64,000 nucleotides of DNA from Methanomassiliicoccus luminyensis B10 (GCF_000308215.1 NZ_CAJE01000012.1:372001-436000), one strand, 5' to 3'; counted from the first letter of the stretch, positions 17,279-25,959 are shown. Notes: generated from the letters alone by a model not told the origin. A program made the numbers and translations.

Positions 17279-17599
17279 AACTTCCCCTGCTGCTCTCAAG
17301 GCCAAATATAAATATTTATTCTTTTGTTCATAAATATCAACAATCGATACGAAATCCAATGATGGCCAGGCCCACGTTTTATAAGCATGGAATATATCGA
17401 AAGCCGTCAGAGCCCCACTAGGGGGAGGCGGCACGAGAACGTACATGCGGGGCATGCGCGGTAGGCATCAAGAGGCCGTCCCCCCTTGAAGTTTTTAATT
17501 GAACTCCCTTATCTATAGATTTTGCTGCTCGAAATAGGCATATGATATCTCAGATAAACTCGATATCGAATAGGAAATAGAAAAATCGTAGAAGGAGGC
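17279..17599. other. intergenic region with promoter of the 94-aa protein
   Basis: A 321-base AT-rich gap. Near 17300-17335 is a run of TATA-like sequence that fits the minus-strand promoter of the 94-aa gene. Around 17555-17570 is the palindrome TCGATATCGA, close to the 3' end of the flavodoxin gene. No gene is seen. Confidence 0.4.
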
Positions 17600-18082
17600 T
17601 CAGGCCGGCACTGAGACCTGGGCGGCGAACGCCTCCACTTTCTTCTCCCAGTCCTGCTCCAGCGGCCCTTGGATGCCCAGCAGGTATACGGTCCCCTCGG
17701 CGACCTTCTTCAGGCCCTTCTCCTGCAAGATCTCGTCCATGACCGGCCTCACCTTCTGCCACTTGCCCCTTTCCTCCTCGGAAGGCATCTCCCCGGTCTT
17801 CTTGTTGGGCTGGGGCGCCATCTCGGTGGTCAGGAGGGCGTAGCGGGCTCCGGACGGCAGCTGAAGGCCCTTGAGGAACTTGCGCATGGACCCGATAGGC
17901 TTGCCGATGCGGCCCGGCGAGCTGAACACGTACAGGTCCGCCTCCGGCAGCTCGGCCGGGCGCGCGTCCTTGACATGGTGGACGTTCACGTCGACCCCCC
18001 GGGTGGACATCAGCTTTTTGAACTCCTCGGCCACCTTGGCCCCGTTGCCGTACTTGGACGCGTGATAGTATTCGATTTTCAT
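17600..18082 (-). CDS. flavodoxin-like protein
   Basis: A 160-aa single-domain flavodoxin-fold protein, probably binding FMN as a cytoplasmic electron carrier. The N-terminus MKIEYYHASKYGNGAKVAEEF matches the phosphate-binding loop after the first strand, although the usual T/S-x-T-G-N pattern is altered to ASKYGNG. The mid-segment YVFSSPGRIGKPIGSMRKF fits the second FMN loop. The closest functional comparison is the HemG / flavodoxin-5 group. The first in-frame ATG is 6 codons earlier (18100), but the ATG at 18082 starts exactly at the first beta strand. The next gene on this strand is upstream by 67 bases. Confidence 0.78.
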   Translation of the reverse strand: MKIEYYHASKYGNGAKVAEEFKKLMSTRGVDVNVHHVKDARPAELPEADLYVFSSPGRIGKPIGSMRKFLKGLQLPSGARYALLTTEMAPQPNKKTGEMPSEEERGKWQKVRPVMDEILQEKGLKKVAEGTVYLLGIQGPLEQDWEKKVEAFAAQVSVPA

Positions 18083-18149
18083 GTGATATCGAAGATACAT
18101 TCATCGACGCCCCTATAAGCTGAGCGGTGCTCGTGCCCCCCGCTCGGAC

Positions 18150-18458
18150 TCAGAGCAAAATAAGCGCGGCCAGGAAAAGGTGGGCTATGGCGAAGAGGGG
18201 CACTGCCTGGAACTTGAGGACGCGGGTCTTGTGCCTGAACAGCTTCATCCCGGCGTAGGCCCCGAAGGGGCCCAGCACGGCGTACAGGAGGAGCGTTCTT
18301 TCGGGGGTCCTCCGCCTCTTCATGATCGCGCTGCGCTTATCCACCCAGAACTGCACGAACGCCAGCAGGTTCAGCGCCAGAAAACCCACCAGGACGATGG
18401 CGATGGTGGTCTCGTCCCCGGTAAAAAAGGTGTCCTTGATGGTGCCTATTGGCAACAT
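18150..18458 (-). CDS. DUF1294 small membrane protein
   Basis: A 102-aa membrane protein of the DUF1294 family, whose function is unknown. Family features visible are the first helix ending in NLLAFVQFWVDKRSA, the basic connector KRRRTPERTLLL, a second helix, and the GAYAGMKLFRHKT motif followed by a final helix. Both family hallmarks (DKR and RHKT) are intact. Some DUF1294 proteins are fused to cold-shock domains in bacteria; this one is not. Confidence 0.85.
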   Translation of the reverse strand: MLPIGTIKDTFFTGDETTIAIVLVGFLALNLLAFVQFWVDKRSAIMKRRRTPERTLLLYAVLGPFGAYAGMKLFRHKTRVLKFQAVPLFAIAHLFLAALILL

Positions 18459-19015
18459 GAGCGACGGACCCCCTAGAGGTATTTAGCCCTTGCCGACCGA
18501 GCGTGGCCCTTGAGGCGCCCATTGTCCGCCTGAGGCAGGCGTCGCGCCCTCATTCCAGACGGAGCCCTGGACCGATGTGCTGCTGCAACGCTCCCGCGGA
18601 CCGGCCGCATGCGGCCGGAAGGACCTGGATGCGCTTGAGCCTGTACAAAGATGCAGCGAAGGGGCCATTATTAGCACAATCGTATCATGTTTCCGCTCCC
18701 AGAGTGGCATCCTTCTAGCGTGCCGCGCAATATTTTCACTAGTGTTTTTATACGATTGTGTCATTGTACCGATTAGTGTAAAGCGAGATGCCACCTCGCT
18801 CGTTCACATGCTCTAAAGTGGGCAGCGGACCGATAGGTCCTGACAGTGATGATGAGACGACAAACAGGTTCCCCCAGCGGCCTGGGTCATCTCCTCTCGA
18901 TTTTCTGGAAACTGCCCATCTGACACCAGGCATGGACCGGCCAGGGACGCAACGAGCCTGCCCACGTAGGAGACTATTAAATGAACATCTGCAGCAACAT
19001 GGACAGGGGTAAGAG
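18459..19015. other. long intergenic region with inverted repeats upstream of antiporter
   Basis: A 557-base gap with no convincing gene. Two 11-base arms form a perfect inverted repeat, CACAATCGTAT (18675-18685) and ATACGATTGTG (18750-18760), 64 bases apart. Between them is the palindrome CACTAGTG (18737-18744). A second hairpin, AGCGAG/CTCGCT with a 7-base loop, lies at 18782-18800. An AT-rich GTTTTTATACG precedes it and may be a TATA box. These look like control elements for the antiporter at 19016. A 103-codon minus frame (18483-18794) shows no protein-like features. Confidence 0.45.
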
Positions 19016-20779
19016 ATGAGCGAGGTTCGGGTCATCATCGACATGGCCATTCTGCTGATAATTTCTGGCATTTTCGCCGTCATCTTCGCCAAGATCAAGA
19101 TGCCTCCGATCCTGGGATACATCTGCGCGGGCATCATCATTGGCCCGACCATGTTCCCGGACCTGTGGGTGGAGGGGGAGACCGTATCCATCCTATCCAG
19201 CCTGGGCATAGTCCTGCTGCTGTTCTACATCGGCCTGGAGACCGACCTTTCCAAGCTTAAGAGCACCGGGATGAAGATCCTGATCATCGTCCTGGTGCAA
19301 ATGCCGTTCATGGTAGCCATAGGCTACGTCCTCGGGATCCTCTTGGGCATGAACTTCGTCCAGTCCATATTCCTGGGCGCCATCATCTCGGGCACATCCA
19401 CCGCCGTCGTCACTGGCATTCTCAAAACCGCCAAGCACATCGACGCGGAAATGGCCAAGCTTATCATCACCATCACCATCTTCGAGGACGTGGGGCAGGT
19501 GCTCATCCTGACCATGGCCGCGCCCCTTCTGGCCGGCGACACCCCCGCTCTCGGCTCGACCCTGTATATGGTCATGGGCCTGATCCTGTTCGTGGGCATG
19601 ACGGTGGTCTTCGGCATGACCCTGGTGCCCCGGCTCATCAACTTCGTGGGGAAGAGGTTCTCCCCCGAGATCCTTCTCATTGTCGCGGTGGGGCTATGCT
19701 TCCTCATGGCCGCGATCTCCTCCGTGATCGGCCTGGACTTCGCCATCGGCGCCTTCTTCATGGGCGTGATGATCGCCATGTCGCGGTTCGGCCACAAGAT
19801 CATGAAGACGGTCGAGCCGGTCAAAGAACTGTTCATGGCGGTTTTCTTCGTCTCCATCGGGCTGCAGGTCAGCCCCGTTCTCATCTATGAGAACATCTGG
19901 CTTGCCGTCATCATCGCAGTGGTATTCATCGTCAGCAAGATCGTGTCGATCTTCATCGGCTGCTACCTGGTCAATATGTCCGCCCGGGACAGCCTGACCG
20001 TCGCCACAAGCCTTCTGGCCATGGGTGAGTTCGCCTTCATCATCGCCGCGGCCGCTCTGGGTGCCGGGGTGGTGTCGCAGGGCTTCTACGCCGCGGTCAT
20101 CGGCGGCGCGCTGATCTCGATGTTCGTCATGCCACTCATCACGAAGATACAGCCAAAGCTGTTCGATTGGACCGTCAAGCTCATCCCGAACCGCCTGCTG
20201 TGCTCCCTGAGGAGCATCGACGATATACGGTCTACGGCGTCCAGCGGCTGGTCCAAGGGGTCGCCGTCCAGCGCCAAGATCAAGAACTCCATATTCCTCA
20301 TCGTTGTGGACGCCGTCGTCCTCATCGCGGTGATGTTGTTCTTCAACCTGGCCGAGGAACAGACCCAGCAGCTCCAATCCGTCATGATGCAGTGGAACCT
20401 GCCCGGGGACGTGCTGCTGCTGGCGCTCCTGATCATCGTCATCGCCCCGGTGGTCGTCAATATGTTCACCAACGCCAAGAAGATCGCTGAGCACCTTACC
20501 ACCATGGTGATGGAGTCGCCGCGGAACCGGGCCAACAACCCCAACATCATCTACCGCGTGTTCGTGAACCTGATCTACGCGGCCATGGTGATGGTCGTGC
20601 TGCTGCTCATCATCCCACTGATGCCCAACCTGCTGCTGATAGGGCCGCTGGGGCTGGCCGTGGCCCTGATCTGCGGCGCGGTCATCCTGATGCTGGCGTG
20701 GGACACCCTGAGGAGGGTGTACGCGCGCTTCTGCGCCATGGTGACCAACCGGCCGGACAACGGCGAGGAGCACGAGTGA
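19016..20779 (+). CDS. CPA2-family cation/proton antiporter (KefB/NapA type)
   Basis: A 587-aa integral membrane protein exchanging Na+ or K+ for protons across the cell membrane. The first ~390 residues form the 12-13-helix exchanger core, with GYICAGIIIGP, the SGTSTAVV unwound-helix motif, a FEDV segment (acidic ion-site residue) and GLDFAIGAFFMGVM. The C-terminal third is unusual: instead of an RCK/TrkA-N nucleotide domain it has a cytosolic linker and three or four extra hydrophobic helices, ending in a charged tail. A GGGGTAAG ribosome binding site precedes the ATG. The upstream gap holds several inverted repeats. Confidence 0.9.
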   Translation: MSEVRVIIDMAILLIISGIFAVIFAKIKMPPILGYICAGIIIGPTMFPDLWVEGETVSILSSLGIVLLLFYIGLETDLSKLKSTGMKILIIVLVQMPFMVAIGYVLGILLGMNFVQSIFLGAIISGTSTAVVTGILKTAKHIDAEMAKLIITITIFEDVGQVLILTMAAPLLAGDTPALGSTLYMVMGLILFVGMTVVFGMTLVPRLINFVGKRFSPEILLIVAVGLCFLMAAISSVIGLDFAIGAFFMGVMIAMSRFGHKIMKTVEPVKELFMAVFFVSIGLQVSPVLIYENIWLAVIIAVVFIVSKIVSIFIGCYLVNMSARDSLTVATSLLAMGEFAFIIAAAALGAGVVSQGFYAAVIGGALISMFVMPLITKIQPKLFDWTVKLIPNRLLCSLRSIDDIRSTASSGWSKGSPSSAKIKNSIFLIVVDAVVLIAVMLFFNLAEEQTQQLQSVMMQWNLPGDVLLLALLIIVIAPVVVNMFTNAKKIAEHLTTMVMESPRNRANNPNIIYRVFVNLIYAAMVMVVLLLIIPLMPNLLLIGPLGLAVALICGAVILMLAWDTLRRVYARFCAMVTNRPDNGEEHE

Positions 20780-20780
20780 T

Positions 20781-20942
20781 TCAGTCGACCGGCTCGAACT
20801 CGCTCTTGGACGCGCCGCACATGGGGCAGGTCCAGTCGTCCGGCAGGTCCTCGAACGCCGTTCCCGGGGGTATCCCCGAGAGGTCGTCCCCCACCGCGGG
20901 GTCGTAGACGTACCCGCACACCACGCAGCGGTACTTCTTCAC
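20781..20942 (-). CDS. rubredoxin
   Basis: A 53-aa rubredoxin, a one-iron electron carrier in the cytoplasm. Both metal-binding knuckles are intact: CVVCGY (Cys6, Cys9) and CPMCGA (Cys39, Cys42), with the family-typical [17 protein letters not shown] segment between. The GTG start overlaps the TGA stop of the hemerythrin gene in the sequence GTGA, and GGGGGTG lies just upstream, so the two are translationally coupled. In anaerobes rubredoxin donates electrons to oxygen- or peroxide-reducing proteins, fitting a hemerythrin partner. Confidence 0.95.
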   Translation of the reverse strand: MKKYRCVVCGYVYDPAVGDDLSGIPPGTAFEDLPDDWTCPMCGASKSEFEPVD

Positions 20943-21499
20943 TGCCCCACCCCCTTATTGGGGAAGCTCTTCTCAGCCGCCTCCACCACTTCCGTATAAT
21001 GCTCATGGACCATCCTGCGGTCGAACTCCTCGAACTCCTTTAGCATTAGTGCGCTCTCCTCCTTTGACAGATATTTCATGGCGCGGGGGAAGAAGACCTC
21101 ATCCTCCAGCTTGATGTGCGCCGCGTACAGCGACACGATGCGCCGGAGCACGTCCGATGCCTTGAGCGCCGCCGGCGGGTCGCCCCCCGAGTATTCGGCC
21201 ACCGCCTCCCTCAGCTCCGCCACCATCTCCCTGGAGCGGCGGTGGTCCTCCGTCAGCTTCGCCATGGTCCCCTGGTCCTCGGAACTGAGACCCTTGCCCT
21301 CCAGTTTCCTGAACAGGATGTTCTCCTCCTTGCCGTGGTGGCAGCGGTCGGCGTAGGAGGACATGAAGTCGATGGCTTGGCCGGCCAGTACGGTATCCAC
21401 GATGCTGAACGCCTCGATCCGCTCTCTCTCGCGGTCCAATACCGAGATCATCCTCTCTATCAAGCGGTGCTCGATCATGAGTGGGCCTGCCGGCAACAT
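20939..21499 (-). CDS. hemerythrin-like (HHE) domain protein
   Basis: A 186-aa four-helix di-iron protein. Candidate iron ligands are spaced as in HHE domains: His in [11 protein letters not shown] with the following E in [14 protein letters not shown], His in [11 protein letters not shown], His and Glu in [15 protein letters not shown]. Members bind oxygen or act in oxygen or NO sensing and repair. The gene is coupled by a 1-codon overlap to rubredoxin downstream, making an oxygen-handling pair likely. An inner ATG at codon 8 could also serve as start. A second hemerythrin gene lies at 59.4-59.9 kb but is more distant in sequence. Confidence 0.9.
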   Translation of the reverse strand: MLPAGPLMIEHRLIERMISVLDRERERIEAFSIVDTVLAGQAIDFMSSYADRCHHGKEENILFRKLEGKGLSSEDQGTMAKLTEDHRRSREMVAELREAVAEYSGGDPPAALKASDVLRRIVSLYAAHIKLEDEVFFPRAMKYLSKEESALMLKEFEEFDRRMVHEHYTEVVEAAEKSFPNKGVGQ

Positions 21500-21544
21500 A
21501 GCTCAGCAATTGCACGAGGAAGATAAAAAGGATGCCGCGGGCCG

Positions 21545-22006
21545 TCACCGGCCGAACCGCGCCATCGCTTCCCCGTACTGCCGGACGCGGCCCTCCATCG
21601 CTGCCATTAACATCTCCTTGGTAGCTCCGGGCTCCAGCTCCAGCGGCCCCTCCAGGCCGTACACCTTGAGATAGTAGCGATGCGGCTTGCCGCTGGGCGG
21701 ACAGGGGCCCTGATACCCCGTCCTTCGCCCGGTGGTGATACCCTGGGACGCCCCCTCCAGCTCGGGAGGCTGCTCTACCTTGGATACATCTCCGGGGATC
21801 TCGTCCGCCGCCTTCACGTTCCACAACAGCCAGTGCGTGTAAGTCCCTCCGGGGGCGTCGGCGTCGTCCAGTATCAAGGCTATGTAAGGGGCCCGGAGCC
21901 CCCCGACGGCGATGCGCGGGGAGATGTCCTCCCCCTCGCAGGTGCATTCCCGGGGAAAGGCATCGAACCCCAACCCCACCTGGATCTCTTCCATCTTGCT
22001 TCTCAT
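21545..22006 (-). CDS. YbhB/YbcL-type PEBP-family protein, copy 1
   Basis: A 153-aa phosphatidylethanolamine-binding-protein fold (Raf kinase inhibitor-like, YbhB/YbcL). Motifs visible: CTCEGEDISPRIAVGG, LILDDADAPGGTYTHWLLWN (the anion-binding pocket with D-D-x-D-A and HW), GYQGPCPPSGKPHRY and the C-terminal GRVRQYGEAMARF. Prokaryotic members have no agreed function. The gene lies 10 bases after a second family member; tandem PEBP copies point to a duplication. Confidence 0.92.
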   Translation of the reverse strand: MRSKMEEIQVGLGFDAFPRECTCEGEDISPRIAVGGLRAPYIALILDDADAPGGTYTHWLLWNVKAADEIPGDVSKVEQPPELEGASQGITTGRRTGYQGPCPPSGKPHRYYLKVYGLEGPLELEPGATKEMLMAAMEGRVRQYGEAMARFGR

Positions 22007-22016
22007 GATATCCCTC

Positions 22017-22499
22017 CTAGCGGGCCCTCATGGCCGGCATCGGTCGCTCGTAAGTGATGAAGGCCTCCCCGTACTGGAGTATGTGGCCCTCCAGGGCCCG
22101 CTCCAGGTCCCTGCCGGTGGAGCCGCCGTCCAGCTCCAGCGCTTCGTTGAGCCCGTACACTCTGAAGCGGTAGCGGCGGCGGGCGCCCTTGGGTGGACAG
22201 GGGGCGGTGTAGCCGATGTCGCCGAAGGAGTTGCGGCCCTGCCGGCCCCGCACGGGCCGCTCTATCTCCTCCTTCTTGGGCAGGTTCCGCGGGATCGCCT
22301 CGGTCTTCTCCACGTTCCACAGCAGCCAGTGCACGAAAGATCCCTGGGATGCATCCACGTCGTCCATGACCACGGCCAGGAACGGCGCTCTCAGGTTCCC
22401 CACCACGATCTGGGGCGAGTACTGCGTCCCTTCGCAGACTTCATCGTGCTTCAGCTCCCCGCTCTCCACCGAGACCTCCAGGCCCTTCTGCCGGGGCAT
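22017..22499 (-). CDS. YbhB/YbcL-type PEBP-family protein, copy 2
   Basis: A 160-aa paralogue of the previous protein, with SPQIVVGNL, VVMDDVDASQGSFVHWLLWN, GYTAPCPPKGARRRY and a C-terminal GHILQYGEAF. The open frame reaches 22571, but the ATG at 22499 has a GAGGT ribosome binding site 7 bases before it and starts at the usual family position. It ends with TAG. The downstream paralogue starts 10 bases later, so both are one transcript. Confidence 0.9.
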   Translation of the reverse strand: MPRQKGLEVSVESGELKHDEVCEGTQYSPQIVVGNLRAPFLAVVMDDVDASQGSFVHWLLWNVEKTEAIPRNLPKKEEIERPVRGRQGRNSFGDIGYTAPCPPKGARRRYRFRVYGLNEALELDGGSTGRDLERALEGHILQYGEAFITYERPMPAMRAR

Positions 22500-22598
22500 A
22501 TGCGCGACCTCTTCCTCGATCCTCTTCAACAGCAGACCTCCAAAAGAACGACCTCGTTCTCCCCTTCCCAACGCTGGGTATAAATGAGTTTTGGGAGG

Positions 22599-23636
22599 TC
22601 AGCGCACCGGGCTTTCCAGTAGGCGGAACCCCGGCCCTGACGGGTCGATCTCGGCCTTGATGTTGTAAGGCAGGAGGAACTGCGGGTCGGTGTGCCCGAA
22701 GTCCAGGTCCATGAGGACGGGGAGATCGGGCCTCCCAAATTCCTGTGCCACCACCGCCTTGGCGTTCTCGGCCAGGTGGCGCTTCTCGTTGCGGCTGTAG
22801 TCGCGCGGCCGCCCCATGATCAGGCCCGCGAGGTGCTCGAACGCTCCCTGCATGCCGTAGTTGCGGAGCATGCACTTCACCGCCCCCGGGGTGGGCTTCT
22901 CTTCAGAGGTCTCGAGGAACAGTATGCGGCCCTTCCAGAAAGCCTTGGGCGGGAAGAACTCGGTGCCCTTCATCATCTCCAGCACCTCCAGGCAGCCGCC
23001 GAACAGCCTGCCCCGGACCGCGCCGTCGCCCTGAAGTACCTTCCACCCGCGGTGGCGCTTCTTCCTGGACACATGGCCCGCCAGGGCGTCATTGGACCAG
23101 TCGGGGTACCCCTCGCTGAAGGCAGGGAAGGGCGAGTACTCGTACGTTCGGGGAGCGCCGAACAGCACCGCCCCGATATGCTCCCTCTGCCGAGGATACT
23201 TCTCCATCTGGGACAGGCCCGCCATCACTGAGGGGCCGTAGAACGTCACCAGGCCCGCCATGGCGAGGTATGCGAGAAGAGCGGTGTTATCGGAGAAGCC
23301 CATCAGCACTTTGGGGTGCCGGACCAGCTCCCTGGCCTCCAGGAAGGGCAGTAGCCGGATGGAGTCGTCCCCTCCGATGGAGCACACGATCCCGTCGACC
23401 TCGGGGTCGAGAAAGGCGTCCCGCAGGTCCCGGGCCCGGGCCTCCGGGTGCTCGTACAGATATCTCTGCGGAGCCCTCGTCGAGGCCATCTCCTTGATCT
23501 CGAGACCGAGAGAGCGCAGCGCCGACAGGCCGCGCTCGTACACCTTGGGGAACTCGTGGGGGCCTCCCCAGGAAGGGGATATGACGGCCACCGTGCCGCC
23601 CTCTTTCAGCCGCGGCGGCCTTATCGGCGGGACCAT
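22599..23636 (-). CDS. S66-family LD-carboxypeptidase / MccF-like serine peptidase
   Basis: A 345-aa peptidase of family S66 (LdcA / microcin-immunity MccF). The catalytic triad is visible: Ser in LMGFSDNTALL, Glu in LFLETSEEKPTP, and His in DFGHTDPQ. The N-terminal PPRLKEGGTVAVISPSW is the usual family start; the 40 extra upstream codons are Arg/Pro/Ser-rich shadow of the ACT gene and are excluded. The ATG lies 1 base after the ACT stop. Archaea without murein carry MccF-like enzymes that hydrolyse aminoacyl-nucleotide or peptide amides, so a detoxifying role is more likely than wall recycling. Confidence 0.9.
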   Translation of the reverse strand: MVPPIRPPRLKEGGTVAVISPSWGGPHEFPKVYERGLSALRSLGLEIKEMASTRAPQRYLYEHPEARARDLRDAFLDPEVDGIVCSIGGDDSIRLLPFLEARELVRHPKVLMGFSDNTALLAYLAMAGLVTFYGPSVMAGLSQMEKYPRQREHIGAVLFGAPRTYEYSPFPAFSEGYPDWSNDALAGHVSRKKRHRGWKVLQGDGAVRGRLFGGCLEVLEMMKGTEFFPPKAFWKGRILFLETSEEKPTPGAVKCMLRNYGMQGAFEHLAGLIMGRPRDYSRNEKRHLAENAKAVVAQEFGRPDLPVLMDLDFGHTDPQFLLPYNIKAEIDPSGPGFRLLESPVR

Positions 23637-23637
23637 C

Positions 23638-24063
23638 TCAGGACAGGTCCTTGGCCTCGAGGAGGTCGCCGCCCTTGGCCAGGAGCGCCTTGATGGCGTC
23701 CTCGACCTGGTCGACGCGGAGCACCAGCACGGCGGCGCCCTTGCCGGAGTACGCATAGGCGTATTCGATGTTGATGTTCGCTTCCCCCAGCAGAGTGGCC
23801 ACCGCCCTCAGTCCGCCGGGGCGGTCCCTCATGCGCACGGCAATGACATCGGTGAACTGGACGGCATAGCCAAGCTCGGTGAGCTTCTTGTGGGCCCTCT
23901 GGGGGTCGTCGACCAGCGCCCTGACCACCCCGAAGCCGCTGGCCTCGGCGATGGAGAACGCCTTGATGTCGACCTTTTCTTCTTCCAGCGCTTCCGCGAT
24001 AGAAGCCAGCTTCCCCGGCCGGTTCTCCGCGAAGATCGATATCTGCTTTATGGTGTACGTCAT
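23638..24063 (-). CDS. tandem ACT-domain protein
   Basis: A 141-aa protein with two ACT domains (about 5-65 and 70-135), each with the typical start: IFAENRPGKLASIAEAL and RMRDRPGGLRAVATLL. ACT domains bind amino acids and regulate enzymes. The start ATG overlaps the stop of the CoA-ligase gene by one base (TGATG). This ligase-ACT pairing is common in archaea and fits amino-acid-derived aryl acid metabolism under feedback by an amino acid; the pairing rationale is inference. Confidence 0.92.
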   Translation of the reverse strand: MTYTIKQISIFAENRPGKLASIAEALEEEKVDIKAFSIAEASGFGVVRALVDDPQRAHKKLTELGYAVQFTDVIAVRMRDRPGGLRAVATLLGEANINIEYAYAYSGKGAAVLVLRVDQVEDAIKALLAKGGDLLEAKDLS

Positions 24064-25367
24064 CAGATCTGCCTCCGGTCGATGACCCTCTTGGCCTTTC
24101 CCTCGAAGCGTGTCAGGGTCCCCGGCCCCAGCAGCTCCACGTCAGCCGCCACGTTCAGCGAGTTTCTCAGCACGTGGCCGACCTTGCTCTTTAGCTTCAG
24201 GAGGTCATCCAGCTTGTCGGTGAACGCTTCCTTCTTCAGCTCCACGCGGACCAGCATGGTGTCCAGGGAGCCCTCCCGCTCCACCACGATCTGAAAGTGC
24301 TCCCCCAGCTCGGGCATGGTCATCAGCGCGTACTCTACCTGCGACGGGAACACGTTGATGCCGCGAATGATCAGCATGTCGTCGACCCTCCCGCTGATGC
24401 GGTCGATGCGGGTGTGGGAACGCCCGCACCCGCACTCTGAGTCATCATACGAGGTTATGTCCCCGATGCGGTAGCGGACCATGGGGAGCGCCTCCTTCTG
24501 CAGCATGGTCATGACCAACTCGCCCTTCTCACCGGGACCGAGCTGTTCCCCCGTCTCCGGGTCTATCACTTCTACATAGGCGAGGTCGTTCCATATGTGA
24601 ATGCCGCTCTGCTCGGCGCACTCGGTGAATAACGGGCCCGACAGCTCGGAAGTTCCGTAAATGTCGTAGCACATGATGCCGGTAGCATCCTGGATGCGAT
24701 GCCTCATCTTCTCCGACCACGGCTCGGCGCCCAGAATGGCCGTCCTGAGCCGGGTGTCCTTCTGGAAGTCCACCCCCATCTTCTCGGCCACCTCGGACAT
24801 GTGCACCATGTACGACGGGGTGCAGCAGATGCCGGTGACCTTGAGGTCCTGTATCAGCTCGATCTGCCGCTCGGTGTTGCCGACCGAGGCGGGGACCACG
24901 GTCGCCCCGATCTTCTCCGCCCCGTAATGGAGGCCCAGGCCGCCGGTGAACAGCCCATATCCGTAACTGACCTGGATGGTGTCCTTCCGGCCCAGGCCGA
25001 CGGAGGTGAGGGCCCTCGCCACCGATTCGGCCCAGTTGTCGAGGTCCTTCTGGGTGTACCCCACCACAGTAGGCTTTCCGGTGGTGCCGGAGGAGACGTG
25101 ATAGCGGACCAGCTCGTCCTGGGGGCCCACGAACAGCTTGTCCGGGTAGTTGTCCCGGAGGTCCTTCTTGTACATGAACGGGAGCTTCGTGATGTCGGCG
25201 AGGGAGCGTATGTCGTCCGGGTGCACGTTGACCGCCTTCATGCGGGCGTGGTAGAAGTCGGAGAAGGAGTACAGCCTGTACACCATCGTCTTCAGCAGCT
25301 TGAACTGCATGGCTTCCAGTTCTGGCCTGGACATCTCCTCGATCCGGGGGTCCCAGTATCTCATCAT
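24063..25367 (-). CDS. paaK: phenylacetate-CoA ligase-like acyl-CoA synthetase
   Basis: A 434-aa adenylate-forming enzyme that activates phenylacetate or a related aryl acid with ATP and CoA. Signature motifs: YHVSSGTTGKPTVVGYT (ATP phosphate loop), YDIYGTSELSGP, RYRIGDITS and GRVDDMLIIRGINVFPSQVE, all intact, and length is typical for PaaK. A C-x-C motif in SECGCGRSH is usual in archaeal members. It is the first gene of a three-gene unit with the ACT protein and S66 peptidase. Archaeal homologues often work with indolepyruvate oxidoreductase, which is not in this window. Confidence 0.92.
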   Translation of the reverse strand: MMRYWDPRIEEMSRPELEAMQFKLLKTMVYRLYSFSDFYHARMKAVNVHPDDIRSLADITKLPFMYKKDLRDNYPDKLFVGPQDELVRYHVSSGTTGKPTVVGYTQKDLDNWAESVARALTSVGLGRKDTIQVSYGYGLFTGGLGLHYGAEKIGATVVPASVGNTERQIELIQDLKVTGICCTPSYMVHMSEVAEKMGVDFQKDTRLRTAILGAEPWSEKMRHRIQDATGIMCYDIYGTSELSGPLFTECAEQSGIHIWNDLAYVEVIDPETGEQLGPGEKGELVMTMLQKEALPMVRYRIGDITSYDDSECGCGRSHTRIDRISGRVDDMLIIRGINVFPSQVEYALMTMPELGEHFQIVVEREGSLDTMLVRVELKKEAFTDKLDDLLKLKSKVGHVLRNSLNVAADVELLGPGTLTRFEGKAKRVIDRRQI

Positions 25368-25471
25368 GTCACCTATTGCGATATCGGACGAGAACAGCTT
25401 TCCAGATTAAAGCTTTGACCGCGGCGGCCGCCACGCAACGTTTATGGCCCATGGCCGGCCAACCACCGTTC

Positions 25472-25906
25472 ATGACCGCCATGCATGAGGGCGCCACGGT
25501 GGAGGAGGCGAACAAAATGATGGTGCTCGGCCTGTTCAGGGCATTCGGGAAGGGCGACGTGAGCTGGATCAACGATTTCGTGAGCGATGACTACGTGCAG
25601 CACAGCATACTGGGGCCACCTCCCGGGAAGGAGGGGCTGAAGAAGTTCTTCGCCGTCCTCGGTACGGCGTTCCCGGACCTCCGGATCGACATCCAGGATA
25701 TCACCGCGGAGGGGGACAAAGTCTTCCTCCGGGCCAGGGTCACCGGGACCTGGAACGGCGAATGGAACGGGAAGAGGCCCAACGGCAAGAGCTTCGATAT
25801 CGTGGAGTTCGACGAGCTGAGGATCGAGGACGGCAAGATCGCGGAGCACTGGGACGCCTTGGACATCGTGACCATGATGAGGCAGCTGGAGATCCCGATC
25901 GATTGA
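25472..25906 (+). CDS. SnoaL-like / ester-cyclase-family protein, copy 1
   Basis: A 144-aa alpha+beta barrel of the SnoaL-like family (NTF2 superfamily). Typical segments are FGKGDVSWINDFVSDDYVQHS, a GLKKFFAVLGTAFPDLRIDIQDI block, and the C-terminal EFDELRIEDGKIAEHWDALD. The longest frame begins at 25376, but a TATA-like ACGTTTATGG (about 25438-25447) inside it puts the start site near 25470, so the ATG at 25472 would be leaderless; 25451 and 25481 are alternatives. Such proteins range from polyketide cyclases to steroid isomerases; substrate here is unknown. Confidence 0.8.
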   Translation: MTAMHEGATVEEANKMMVLGLFRAFGKGDVSWINDFVSDDYVQHSILGPPPGKEGLKKFFAVLGTAFPDLRIDIQDITAEGDKVFLRARVTGTWNGEWNGKRPNGKSFDIVEFDELRIEDGKIAEHWDALDIVTMMRQLEIPID

Positions 25907-25959
25907 GCCGGGGGCGGCCCCAGCACGTTATTAGTATGTGGGGCGCACCAGGGACTATC

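Noticed and set aside
18483-18794. 103-codon minus-strand frame upstream of the antiporter
   Set aside because: Ser/Arg/Pro/Gly-rich without motif, and it runs through the inverted repeats that look regulatory.
19694-20773. 359-codon minus-strand frame opposite the antiporter
   Set aside because: His/Asp/Gln-rich antisense shadow of a membrane protein; no family features.
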